Part shown: one piece after another, positions 27,715-36,047 of the stretch
Layout: every line of letters starts with the position of its first letter
Numbering within the stretch: position 1 is the stretch's first letter
From: CAWJMD01 sp963845675
GTDB taxonomy: Bacteria; Actinomycetota; Actinomycetes; Actinomycetales; CAWJMD01
Length of the DNA: 64,000 nucleotides
NCBI GenBank assembly: GCA_963845675.1
Contig: CAWJSX010000003.1
Location: 1-64,000, forward strand
Direction of reading: 5' to 3'
Program-made: the position numbers and the translations under genes
The notes under the pieces: generated by a model
What the model saw: only the letters and a program-made list of their open reading frames with translations
What the model was told of the DNA's origin: nothing
Database searches by the model: none

Positions 27715-28428
27715 TCAGGCGGCGTCGGGCTCGGGCGAGTCGCTGCTCGGGTTGTCCGTGACGAACTGCTCGATGACCGCACCCGAGACCGCACCGCACA
27801 GCTGGCGCTTGCCGCTCTCCACGCCCCAGTGCGACATCGCCACCGGGCTCTCCTCGGGCAGGTCGCCGTAGGCCGGGTCCCACGCGCTGACGATGAACTT
27901 GCCGGCCGTCTCGTCCATGTCGCGGGCGAGGTCGGCGATGCGCTCGAGCTGGTCCTGCTGCTCGGCCGGCAGGTCGTCCGCGTACCAGACGATGGTGTAG
28001 CCGTGCTCGAGGTTGTGGACGAGCATCTCCATCGCCGGACGGGTCTCGGCCGTGTAGAAGGCCTCCGCGGGGAACTGCGGCTGGGCGAAGTGCTGGCCGT
28101 GCGTCGGCGGCACCGAGTCGTACTCGACGCTCGTGACGTCCGGGGAGCTGGTGCCTGGTCCGACGTGCTCGTTGACCCCGGAGGCCTCGTCGCTCTCCAC
28201 CTCGCCGCACGAGGCCGACGCCGTGTCGACGCCGACCAGGGCGAGGTCGTCGGGGTTCGCGCTGCGGTAGTTGCCCACCACCACGACGACCAGTCCGATC
28301 AGGACCGCCACCACGGTGACCGCGGCGACCGCGACGATCACGGTGAGCCGGCGCTCCTTGGCCTTCTGGGCCACGCGCATCTGCTCCACGCGCGCCTGCC
28401 GGTCGGCCTGGACGCTCTTCTTGCCCAC
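27715..28428 (-). CDS. DUF3105 membrane-anchored protein
   Basis: A 237-residue protein starting GKKSVQADRQARVEQMRVAQ, then a single membrane helix (about residues 23-45, VIVAVAAVTVVAVLIGLVVV), then an extracytoplasmic domain with the DUF3105 landmark MLVHNLEHGYTIVWY and a pair of cysteines (SASCGEV and RQLCGAV). The GTG at 28428 was chosen because the lysine/arginine-rich segment before the helix is usual in the family; the frame extends upstream to 28521. Function is unknown. The C-terminal end is acidic (NPSSDSPEPDAA). It probably faces the outside of the membrane (N-in). Confidence 0.78.
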   Translation of the reverse strand: MGKKSVQADRQARVEQMRVAQKAKERRLTVIVAVAAVTVVAVLIGLVVVVVGNYRSANPDDLALVGVDTASASCGEVESDEASGVNEHVGPGTSSPDVTSVEYDSVPPTHGQHFAQPQFPAEAFYTAETRPAMEMLVHNLEHGYTIVWYADDLPAEQQDQLERIADLARDMDETAGKFIVSAWDPAYGDLPEESPVAMSHWGVESGKRQLCGAVSGAVIEQFVTDNPSSDSPEPDAA

Positions 28429-28544
28429 GAGCACACCCTTCGTCGAGACGCCCCTGGCCCGCTGTCGGGCGTCGGGTGCGTCGGACCAGTCTACGAAGCG
28501 CCCGGCCTGCTCCCCGCACACCCCGCGCCGCCGCCGACATCCCG

Positions 28545-28550
28545 CACACT
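28545..28550 (+). promoter_or_regulatory. Putative -10 box (CACACT), leaderless DNA glycosylase gene
   Basis: CACACT is six bases before the GTG at 28557 and resembles the TAnnnT -10 consensus with one mismatch. The message would start at the GTG. The same arrangement precedes the GT2 gene at 32713. Confidence 0.3.
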
Positions 28551-28556
28551 GGGGTC

Positions 28557-29528
28557 GTGACGTCGCCCCCCGCCACCGAGCCGCTGTCGAGCCGGTACCG
28601 GCCCGGCCACGCGTTGTCGGTGCGGCTGGTGACGGCGGGCCTGCGGCACGGCCGTGGGGACCCGAGCTGGCGACACGGTGCGGACGGCACCACGTGGTGG
28701 GCCACGTCCACCCCGGTCGGCGCCGGGCTGCTCTCGCTGCGGACCCACGCCTCCGCCGGGGAGGTCGAGGCCTGCGCCTGGGGTGACGGGGCGCAGTGGC
28801 TGCTGGACGGGGTACCCGACCTGCTCGGCGCCCGCGACGACCCCGGGTCGTTCGCCCCGTCGCCCGACCACCCCCGCCTGGTCTCCGCCTGGCGGGCGCA
28901 CGGCGGCTACCGGGTCCCCCGGACGCGCCGCGTCCTCGACGCGCTGACGGCGGCGTGCGTCGAGCAGCGGGTCACCGGTGTGGAGGCGCTCGCCGCGTGG
29001 GCGTCGCTGGTGCGGCGGTACGGCGAGCCGGCCCCGGGGGCTCCCGCCGCCCCCGGTGGGCCGGCCGACGGCATGCGCACCCCGCCGAGCGCAGCGGCCT
29101 GGCGGTCCATCCCGTCGTGGGCCTGGCTGCGCGCAGGCGTCGACGTCTCACGCCGTGGCGCGCTCCTGGCGGGGGCGGGGACGCCGCACGGCCTCGAGCG
29201 GACCCTCACGCTGCCGTCCGAGCGGGTGGAGGCGGCGCTACGGACCCTTCCCGGGGTCGGCCGCTGGACGGCGGCCGAGACGCGTCAGCGTGCCCACGGG
29301 GACGCGGACGCCTTCTCGTTCGACGACTACCACGTCGCGAAGAACGTGTCGTGGGCCCTCACCGGCGAGGTGCTGGACGACGACGGCTGCGCCGAGGTGA
29401 TCGCGCCGTACGCGGGACACCGGTTCCGGGTGCAGCGCCTGCTGGAGCTCGCCGGCACCACGCGGCCACGTCGCGGCCCGCGGATGACGCTGCCGGCGCA
29501 CAGCCCGCAGCGCCTGCGGCGGTACTGA
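28557..29528 (+). CDS. HhH-GPD DNA glycosylase (3-methyladenine/AlkA-type)
   Basis: A base-excision repair glycosylase that would remove alkylated bases. Intact, 323 residues. The helix-hairpin-helix motif is LPGVGRWTAA at 231-240, followed by the GPD part ending FSFDDYHVAKN, where Asp256 or Asp257 is the catalytic aspartate. The N-terminal 120 residues (RPGHALSVRLVTAGLRHGRG...) match the AlkA-like N-terminal domain found in actinobacterial members. A Pro/Gly-rich linker at about 159-173 is unusual. The GTG at 28557 was chosen because it follows a -10-like box at leaderless distance. Confidence 0.83.
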   Translation: MTSPPATEPLSSRYRPGHALSVRLVTAGLRHGRGDPSWRHGADGTTWWATSTPVGAGLLSLRTHASAGEVEACAWGDGAQWLLDGVPDLLGARDDPGSFAPSPDHPRLVSAWRAHGGYRVPRTRRVLDALTAACVEQRVTGVEALAAWASLVRRYGEPAPGAPAAPGGPADGMRTPPSAAAWRSIPSWAWLRAGVDVSRRGALLAGAGTPHGLERTLTLPSERVEAALRTLPGVGRWTAAETRQRAHGDADAFSFDDYHVAKNVSWALTGEVLDDDGCAEVIAPYAGHRFRVQRLLELAGTTRPRRGPRMTLPAHSPQRLRRY

Positions 29529-29551
29529 CCCGCACCGCCCGGCCGGAGGAC

Positions 29552-29939
29552 TCAGCCGATCGGCCGCGAGTGGTCGTCCTCGAGCCGCTCGATGTCGTCC
29601 TCGTCGAAGTGCCCGAAGGCGATCTCCAGCACGCGCGAGCGGGGTATCGGACAGGTTGCCGAGCCGGTGCACGGCGCCGAGGCCGATGAACCGGCTCTCA
29701 CCGGTCGCGAGGGACTGCTCGACACCGTCGACGAGCGTCCAGGCCGTGCCCTCGACGACCTGCCAGAGCTCCTCGCGTCGGCTGTGCCGCTGGAGGCTGA
29801 GCCGCCGGCCGGGCAGGACCGTGATGATCTTGACCGTCACGCGCTCGTTGGTGACGAACTGCTGGAAGTCACCCCACGGACGGTGCTCCACGAAGACCGC
29901 CGACAGGCGGTCGGGCTCGGGAACGGGGGCGATGCTCAT
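29552..29939 (-). CDS. Cupin phosphomannose-isomerase-like protein (one frameshift)
   Basis: A small cupin resembling the C-terminal domain of type II phosphomannose isomerase/GDP-mannose pyrophosphorylase. It begins MSIAPVPEPDRLSAVFVEHR and has PWGDFQQFVTNERVTVKIIT, LSLQRHSRREELWQVVEGTA, GESRFIGLGAVHRLGNLSD. The metal ligands are likely the His in QRHSRREE, the Glu and the His in AVHR. An inserted C near 29638 breaks the last 30 residues; the corrected end reads LEIAFGHFDEDDIERLEDDH. About 129 residues. Without the pyrophosphorylase domain it may be an isomerase or a binding protein. It lies 11 bp from cofE on the same strand. Confidence 0.75.
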
Positions 29940-29949
29940 GGGACGAACC

Positions 29950-31089
29950 CTAGCGAAGGCGCCGTCCCGAGACCCGGTAAACGACAAGGGTCGTGGCCGC
30001 CGGGGTTGCGCTGTCGACGCGGTCGACCGGCTCGGCGAGCAGGTCCTCCGACCACGCGGCCGCCTCGAGACGGCCCGCCAGGCGACCCACCGTGAACGCC
30101 GGGCCTGCAACGCGTACCGTCCAGTGGTCGGGGTCGTCGTCCTCGGGTGCAGTGACCTCGACAGTCGTTGCGGCAGAGTCCTTCTCGTGGGCGACACCCT
30201 CGTCGTAGCGCGCGACGGCGAGTGCGCGTGCCAGTCGCCCGGCGACCGGTTCCCCGGCGGGGTCGAGTGCCGGCGGGCCGACCGGGGCGCCGCCGAGAGC
30301 GGCGCGCACGGCCTCGACGTGACCGTGGCGGAACCAGTCCGTCGGGCCGACGCGCACGCACGCCCCGGCGCCCGGACCGTCCTCGGCCGTGACGTGCCGC
30401 CCCAGGCCCCGGACCACCGCGACCGGGGTGCCGGCCGACTTGCCCTTGACCAGGTCACCCAGGGCGGCCACCTCGTCGGCTATCGCCCGCACGGTCACCG
30501 TCAGCGGTCGGCCCGAGGCGTCGACGGTGCCGCGCCGGTCGTCGAGGACCTCGAGACCTGCTGCCCCGAGCGCGAAGTCGGTGACCCCCTCGCGCCAGGG
30601 CCGACCGCTCGTGTCGCTCACCACGACGGCCGGTCGCACGCCCCGCCCGACAGCGCGGCCCGGAGCCGTCGAGCTGAGGCGTCCGGGTCGACCGGCAGGA
30701 GCAGCACGGTGCCGTCGGCCACGTCGGAGGCGTCCACGCCCGCCGCGGCGAGCACGGGGCCGGTGCGGGTGTGCACGACCCGTGTCACGCCGCCCTGGGG
30801 CAGCGCGCGGGAGGCGACCTCGTGCAGGGACTGCTCGTCGATGGCGAGCCTCGCGGTCGCCGGCCGGCACGGTGCGTCCCTCGGCCTTGGCCACGACCTT
30901 GCTCGCGATGACGAGGACGTCCTCGTCGCCGATCGCGGTCCCCGACGCCTCGGCCGCGGACAGGATCAGCGCTGCCAGGTCGGCACCCTCGACCACCTCT
31001 CCGATCCCGGGGAGCGCCTCGGCGCTGACGACAGGTCGCCCGGGGCCAGACGTCATCGGCTGCGGCTGCGGTTGCGGCTGCGCCGTCAC
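29950..31089 (-). CDS. cofE: Coenzyme F420:L-glutamate ligase (CofE), two compensating frameshifts
   Basis: Adds glutamate residues to F420-0 with GTP. The GTG at 31089 overlaps the cofD stop by four bases (GTGA). The protein starts with a (QP)n run, then LPGIGEVVEGADLAALILSA and VLVIASKVVAKAEGRTVPAG. A +1 shift near 30865 and a -1 shift near 30660 move the middle 70 residues out of frame; corrected, they read LAIDEQSLHEVASR, VVHTRTGPVLAAAGVDASDV and VLLLPVDPDASARRLRAALS, diagnostic of CofE. Then VVSDTSGRPWREGVTDFALG continues in the main frame. After the CofE domain comes a C-terminal extension of about 130 residues. Mycobacterial FbiB has a nitroreductase domain here, but I see none of its motifs. 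Confidence 0.88.
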   Translation of the reverse strand: MTAQPQPQPQPMTSGPGRPVVSAEALPGIGEVVEGADLAALILSAAEASGTAIGDEDVLVIASKVVAKAEGRTVPAGDREARHRRAVPARGRLPRAAPGRRDTGRAHPHRPRARRGGRGRLRRGRRHRAAPAGRPGRLSSTAPGRAVGRGVRPAVVVSDTSGRPWREGVTDFALGAAGLEVLDDRRGTVDASGRPLTVTVRAIADEVAALGDLVKGKSAGTPVAVVRGLGRHVTAEDGPGAGACVRVGPTDWFRHGHVEAVRAALGGAPVGPPALDPAGEPVAGRLARALAVARYDEGVAHEKDSAATTVEVTAPEDDDPDHWTVRVAGPAFTVGRLAGRLEAAAWSEDLLAEPVDRVDSATPAATTLVVYRVSGRRLR

Positions 31090-32126
31090 GCTGTCGTCTC
31101 CAATGCGAGATCCAGTGCGGCCCGGGCGATCTCGGCTGTCGCCTCGACGTCGGACATCAGCAGGGGCACGGCGCGCACCGCTGCCCGTCCGCGCGCGACG
31201 GTCCTCCCGTCGAGGTGCCCGTCGCTGGAGTCGACCAGCCATCCGTCGAGCAGGTCGGCGTACAGCCCGGCCACGCCCATCGGCGAGGACTCGACCCCGA
31301 TCGCGCGCAGGCAGGCGTCGGCCATCCCCCGGACCGGCGTGGAGCCGATGATGGGTGAGACGCCGACGACGGGCGCCCGGGTCCCCCGCAGCGCGTCGCG
31401 GACACCCGGCACCGAGAGGATCGTGCCGACCGACACGACGGGGTTGCTCGGGGGCAGCAGCACGACGTCGGCGCCGCGGAGCGCGTCGAGGACCCCTGGT
31501 CCCGCGGTGGCCTGCTCCGCCCCGACCGCGACGATCTGGTGCGCCGCCGGTACGGCGTGCCAGCGGACCCACCACTCCTGGAAGTGGATCGCCGTCCGGC
31601 CCGCGTCCGGGCCACCCTCGTCCGGGCCGCCCTCGTCGGGGCCCCCCTCGTCGGAGGCGTCGCGTACCGCCGCTGTGTCGACCACGACGTGGGTCTCGAT
31701 CGGGTCGTCACTCATCGGCAGGAGCGTCACGCCGGTGTCCCACCGCGCGCACAGCGCGGCCGTGACCTGGCTCAGCGGGTAGCCGAGCCCGAGCATGCGA
31801 CTGCGGACGAGGTGCGTGGCGATGTCCCGGTCGCCGAGGGTGAACCAGTCGGGCCCGGCGCCGTAGGCCGCGAGCTCGTCCGCGACGGCGAAGGTCTCCC
31901 CGTCGCGGCCCCAGCCCTGCTCGGGGTGGACGCCGCCCCCGAGCGTGTACATCAGGGTGTCGAGGTCCGGGCACACGCGCAGGCCGTGCAGCGTGATGTC
32001 GTCCGCCGTGTTCGCGACGACGGTCACGTCTGACGGTTCGCCCGAGGCGGCGTGCGCGAGGTGCTGCAGCAGCCCGCGCACGAACCGCGCGCCGCCGATG
32101 CCCCCGGCCAGGACGGTGATCCGCAT
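31086..32126 (-). CDS. cofD: 2-phospho-L-lactate transferase (CofD/FbiA)
   Basis: Joins the phospholactyl-type group (from a guanylyl-activated precursor) to the deazaflavin Fo to form F420-0 or dehydro-F420-0. Intact, 346 residues. It starts MRITVLAGGIGGARFVRGLL, the nucleotide-binding loop of CofD, with TVVANTADDITLHGLRVCPD and VGVSPIIGSTPVRGMADACL further on. The ATG at 32126 was chosen on that homology. At residues 159-176 it carries an in-frame DEGGP repeat that looks like an insertion into a loop. Its stop overlaps cofE's start, so the two F420 genes are coupled. The WhiB gene is divergent 191 bp upstream. Confidence 0.92.
   Translation of the reverse strand: MRITVLAGGIGGARFVRGLLQHLAHAASGEPSDVTVVANTADDITLHGLRVCPDLDTLMYTLGGGVHPEQGWGRDGETFAVADELAAYGAGPDWFTLGDRDIATHLVRSRMLGLGYPLSQVTAALCARWDTGVTLLPMSDDPIETHVVVDTAAVRDASDEGGPDEGGPDEGGPDAGRTAIHFQEWWVRWHAVPAAHQIVAVGAEQATAGPGVLDALRGADVVLLPPSNPVVSVGTILSVPGVRDALRGTRAPVVGVSPIIGSTPVRGMADACLRAIGVESSPMGVAGLYADLLDGWLVDSSDGHLDGRTVARGRAAVRAVPLLMSDVEATAEIARAALDLALETTA
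31603..31654. repeat. 15-bp tandem repeat inside cofD
   Basis: Three and a half units of 15 bp (consensus on the plus strand about TCGTCCGGGCCGCCC) encode DEGGP-type pentapeptides on the minus strand. The copies differ at a few third positions, so the repeat is not brand new. Length variation here would keep the frame. Confidence 0.85.
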
Positions 32127-32221
32127 GGCGGCATCCTGTCCCATCGGCGCCCGGGCTCCCGCAGGGGCCACCTCCGGCCCGGCCTCCGGGGCGATCGGGC
32201 CAGGGAATATCACCGATCCGC

Positions 32222-32251
32222 TTGACGTACCGGGTGCGACACGCGTGTAAT
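32222..32251 (+). promoter_or_regulatory. Promoter of whiB2 (TTGACG - 18 bp - TGTAAT)
   Basis: TTGACG at 32222-32227 and TGTAAT at 32246-32251 are separated by 18 bp, the best hexamer pair in the window. The A/T-rich -10 lies 67 bp before the ATG at 32318. The remaining intergenic sequence must also hold the promoter of divergent cofD, which I could not identify. Confidence 0.6.
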
Positions 32252-32317
32252 TCCATGGATGTCGTTCACCGCACTCGCGGACGGTGAAGACGACGACAGG
32301 GGTCGGGAGCGTGGGTC

Positions 32318-32599
32318 ATGGAGGATTTCGCAGCACTGTCGCTGGTGACGGGGTGGGCGGACGAAGGGGACGCCGAGGGCGAGCTGGGGTGGCAGGAACG
32401 GGCACTGTGCGCCCAGACCGACCCCGAGGCGTTCTTCCCTGAGAAGGGCGGTTCCACACGCGAGGCCAAGAAGGTCTGCGTCTCGTGCGAGGTCCGGGCA
32501 GAGTGCCTGGAGTACGCGTTGGCCCACGACGAGCGCTTCGGCATCTGGGGTGGGCTGTCGGAGCGTGAGCGTCGACGACTGAAGAAGCAGGCCGTCTGA
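32318..32599 (+). CDS. whiB2: WhiB-family iron-sulfur regulator (WhiB2/WhmD-like)
   Basis: A 93-residue DNA-binding or sigma-factor-binding regulator with a [4Fe-4S] cluster. Four cysteines are at 31, 54, 57 and 63 (ALCAQTD, VCVSCEVRAEC). The GIWGG turn is at 75-79 and is followed by the basic tail SERERRRLKKQAV. The text PEAFFPEKGGSTREAKKVC is very like WhiB2/WhmD, which control cell division in mycobacteria and sporulation septation in streptomycetes (WhiB). Its location beside cofD matches the whiB2-fbiA neighbourhood. It is the first gene on the plus strand after the F420 block. Confidence 0.88.
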   Translation: MEDFAALSLVTGWADEGDAEGELGWQERALCAQTDPEAFFPEKGGSTREAKKVCVSCEVRAECLEYALAHDERFGIWGGLSERERRRLKKQAV

Positions 32600-32700
32600 C
32601 GGGTGAGCCTGGACCTCGATCGACCCCCCCGATCCCCGACCTGCGGCGCGCTCCCTGGCGGCGCGGCGGCCGCGACCCCGAAGGCAGTGGCCGCACCCAG

Positions 32701-32706
32701 CACACT
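32701..32706 (+). promoter_or_regulatory. Putative -10 box (CACACT), leaderless GT2 gene
   Basis: CACACT lies six bases before the ATG at 32713; message and coding region would start together. One mismatch to TAnnnT makes it tentative. Confidence 0.3.
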
Positions 32707-32712
32707 GACCCC

Positions 32713-35700
32713 ATGACCGCGGCCGACCTGCGACACCCGCTCCCGGCACGGGTCGTCGCGGTGGTCCGGGCCCACGGCACCGCGCCAGCTGCCGCGAGTG
32801 CTGGCAGCCGTGGCCGCTCAGACCCGTCCGGCCGACGTCCTCGTCGGCGTCCGCGTCGGCGGGCTCACCGATGACGGCGACGACGACACCGGCGACCCGA
32901 CGGCGGCGGCGGCGTCGACCCGGACGTCCAGGCCACCGCGCTCCCCCTGCGGGCCCACACGCACGACGTCGTCGACCTCCGTGCAGGCGTCACCGTCGGC
33001 GACGTGGTCGCCGCCGCCCTGACGTCGCCGTTCGCCGCACCCGATCCGACACGGACGACTGGCTGTGGCTCCTCGACGACGACCACGTCCCCTCGCCCCG
33101 CGCGCTCGAGCTGCTGCTGCAGGCCGTCGACCGTGCGCCGCGGATCGCGGTCGCGGGCGTGAAGCACCGCACCGGCGCGTCCGGCACCGAGCTGCTGGAT
33201 GCCGGGACTGAGCACCAGCCGCCTGGGCGCCGGATCACCGGGGTCGAGGAGGGGGAGGTCGACCAGGGCCAGCTCGACGTCGCGCGAGGACGTGCTCGCC
33301 GTCGGCCTGGCCGGCGCCCTGGTGCGTCGTGACGTCTGGGACGCGCTCGGCGGCCCCGACCCCGCCGTCGGTGACCGCGGCGCCGACCTCGACCTGTGCC
33401 GTCGCGCCCGTCTGGCCGGCCACCGGGTCGTGGTCGTGCCCGACGCGGTCCTGACCCGCCGTCCCGGCGTGGCCGACCCGGCCGGCCCCGGGGGAGCGCC
33501 GCGTCCAGGCGCACCTCCGCCTGGTCACCGCCCGGTGGTGGGCGGTGCCGCTCGTCGCTGTCTCGCTGCTGCTCGGCGCCGCCGTCCGACTCGTGCTCGG
33601 CGTCGGCAGCCACGGAACCTGCCGCCGGATGGTCCGCCGCGCGGCAGACCCTGGCGGCGCTGGTCCGCGTCGACCTGGTCGCCAGGGCGCGTCGCCGCGC
33701 CCGCCGCACCCGCGTCCTGCCGGCCTCCCGGCTCGACCCGCTGCTCGTCGGTCGGCGCGACCTGGCGCGCTGGCACCGCGACCGGTGGCAGCGCGACCGC
33801 CGACCACGCGTCGGGACGACGGTCGTGCCCGGTGTGCTGCCGGTCGACGACCGACCCGCCTCCGGGCGGGCCCGGCTGGCCGTCCCGCTCCTCACCACGG
33901 CCGCGCTCGCGGCGGTCGCAGCCGTCGCGGGACGGCACCTGCTCGGCGGGCTGCCCGTGGCCTCCCAGGCCTGGGCTCCGGCGCCGGGCTCCACCTCCGC
34001 CCTCTGGGACGCGGCCCGCTCGGACTGGGTCGCCGCCGGGACCGGCGCCCTCGGGCCCGGGGACTCGCTGTGGTGGGTGCTGGCCGTGCTGGGCGCTCCG
34101 TTCGGCTCGCCCTCCGCCGTCGTGACGGTGCTTCTCGTCGGCGCACCGTTGCTGGCCGGCGCCTCCGCGTGGTGGGCGGCCGGGGCCCTGACGCGCGTTC
34201 CGTGGTGGCGAGCCGCCGCGGCGCTGACGTGGGTGGCGACCCCCGCTCTGCTCGTGGGGATCTCCGAGGCCCGCGTGGGCGCCGTCCTGGCGCACGTCGC
34301 CCTGCCGTTCGCGGTGCGCGCCGTCGCCCACTCGGCCACGACCCGGTTCCGCAGGGTCGCCTGGTCCTGGTCGGGCGCCGCATCGCTGGCGCTGGTCCTC
34401 GTGACCGCGGGGGCTCCGGCGCTCCTCCTCCCGCTGGCCCTGACCCTGGTCCTCGTCTCGGTCCTGGCGTACCGCGCGGCGCCCGCCGTCGCGTCCCTGC
34501 CGTCCCTCGTGCTGGCCGCCCCCCTGCTCGTCGAGGCCCTGCGCCGTCCGGCCCTGCTCGTGGCGGACCCCGGCGTGCCGAGCCCCGGCACCGACGGACC
34601 GTGGGTGCTGCGCGGATGGGAGCCACTTCTCGGGTGGCCGGGCACCTCGGGCGGCCAGACCGGCGTCGTCGAGCGCGTGGGCGAGGCCCTGTCGTCGTCC
34701 GGGGACACGGCCTCCGGCGTCCTGAGCGCGCTCGGCCCGCTCGTGTGGGTCGCTGCCGGCGCTCCGCTGGTCCTTGCGGTCGTGGCACTTCCCCGTTCCG
34801 TCTCCGGAGGCGCCCGGGGGACGGCGGTCCGCAGCGGGCTGGGACTGACGGCCGTCGGCCTCGTGAGTGCGCTGGTCGCCTCCCGGGTCGAGGTCGGCCT
34901 CTCGACGGACGGAGCGGTGACCGCCTGGGCGGGCGCCGCCACCGGACTCGTCGTCCTCGGTCTGGTCGTCGCCGGTGTCGGGGGGACCGCAGGGGCCTCC
35001 CTGCCGCGGCCCGTCCTCCCGGAGGGGGCCCCCACCTGGCGCCGCCGCGGCCAGGCGGTGCTCACGTCGGGTGCGGCCCGTCACGCCGTCCGGGGGGTCG
35101 CCGTGCTCTGCGCTGCGGTGGTCGTGCTGCTGCCCGCCGCCGGCCTGGCGGCCTGGACCCTCTCGCGCGTCCCGGACCCGGCTCCCGGTCAGGCGGCTCC
35201 GGTCTCCGAGCCCTCGCTGCCGGCGGTGATCGCCGACGCAGCCGCCTCAAGGGACCAGGTGCGGACGCTGGCTCTCGCGCCCGTCGCATCGGGCGACCAG
35301 AGCGGGCCGGGCTCCCTGGCGTCCGGCATCCCCGACGTCCGCGCCGAGCTCCTGCGCGGCGACGGCCCGCGTCTGGACCGCGTCCCCGCCGCCCTGTCGC
35401 TGCGCGAGGCGTCCACCGGCCCCGGTCCCGCGCGGGAGGCCCTCGACCGCGCCGTCGGAGGCCTGCTGTCCGTCGACGCCAGGGCCCCTCGGGTACTGGG
35501 GCCGTTCGGCGTCGGCTTCGTCGTCCTCGTGACGCCGCCGGAGGGTTCCGACCCGGCGCTCGTGCAGGCGTCCGAGCGTGTCGCAGCACGGCTGGACGCC
35601 ACGTCGGGGCTCACGAGCTCCGGTGCCGCGGGGCGCGTCCTGGCCTGGCGCGTCGAGGGCCTGACCGGGCAGGGGGCCACGGCCCCCGACCGTCCCGGCG

Positions 35701-36047
35701 CCGTCCGCGTCGTGACCGACGCGGGCTGGCAGGTGCTGCCCTCGACCGAGCGCGGGGTCGACACGCAGCTGGCCGCGGGGGAGCCCGACGTGGCCCGCAC
35801 CGTCGTGCTGTCGGAGGCGTCCGACGGCGACTGGGTGGCCACCCTGGACGGCGTCCCGCTCGACCCGGTGACGGTCGGGGACTGGGCGCAGGGCTTCCTC
35901 GTCCCGCCGCAGGGAGGCCACCTCGTGGTCGAGCACCGCACCGTCAACGGCGCCACCTGGCACTGGGTGCTGCTCGTCGTCGTGGTCGTCGCCGTGCTCG
36001 TCGCCCTCCCGGTCCGGCGAGGCGCCCCGGTCCGGAGACTCCGATGA
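32713..36047 (+). CDS. Large membrane GT2 glycosyltransferase (about seven frameshifts in the first 900 bp)
   Basis: A family 2 glycosyltransferase fused to a long polytopic membrane region, about 1,110 residues. The ATG at 32713 gives LPARVVAVVRAHGTA. The frame then breaks near 32780, 32910, 33030, 33215, 33290, 33500 and 33615. The pieces show LPRVLAAVAAQTRPADVLVG, DDWLWLLDDDHVPSPRALEL (the DDD metal site), ALVRRDVWDALGGPD and DLCRRARLAGHRVVVVPDAV, a full GT-A domain. From about 33620 on the frame is intact: roughly ten to twelve membrane segments, a periplasmic stretch (about 35170-35940) and a final helix before RRGAPVRRLR. The stop overlaps the DUF5719 start (ATGA). It probably transfers a lipid-linked sugar, acceptor unknown. 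Confidence 0.78.

Noticed and set aside
33525..35084. Long minus-strand ORFs opposite the GT2 gene
   Set aside because: Low-complexity Arg/Gly/Pro/Thr text and no homology; expected shadow frames in 72-75% GC coding DNA.
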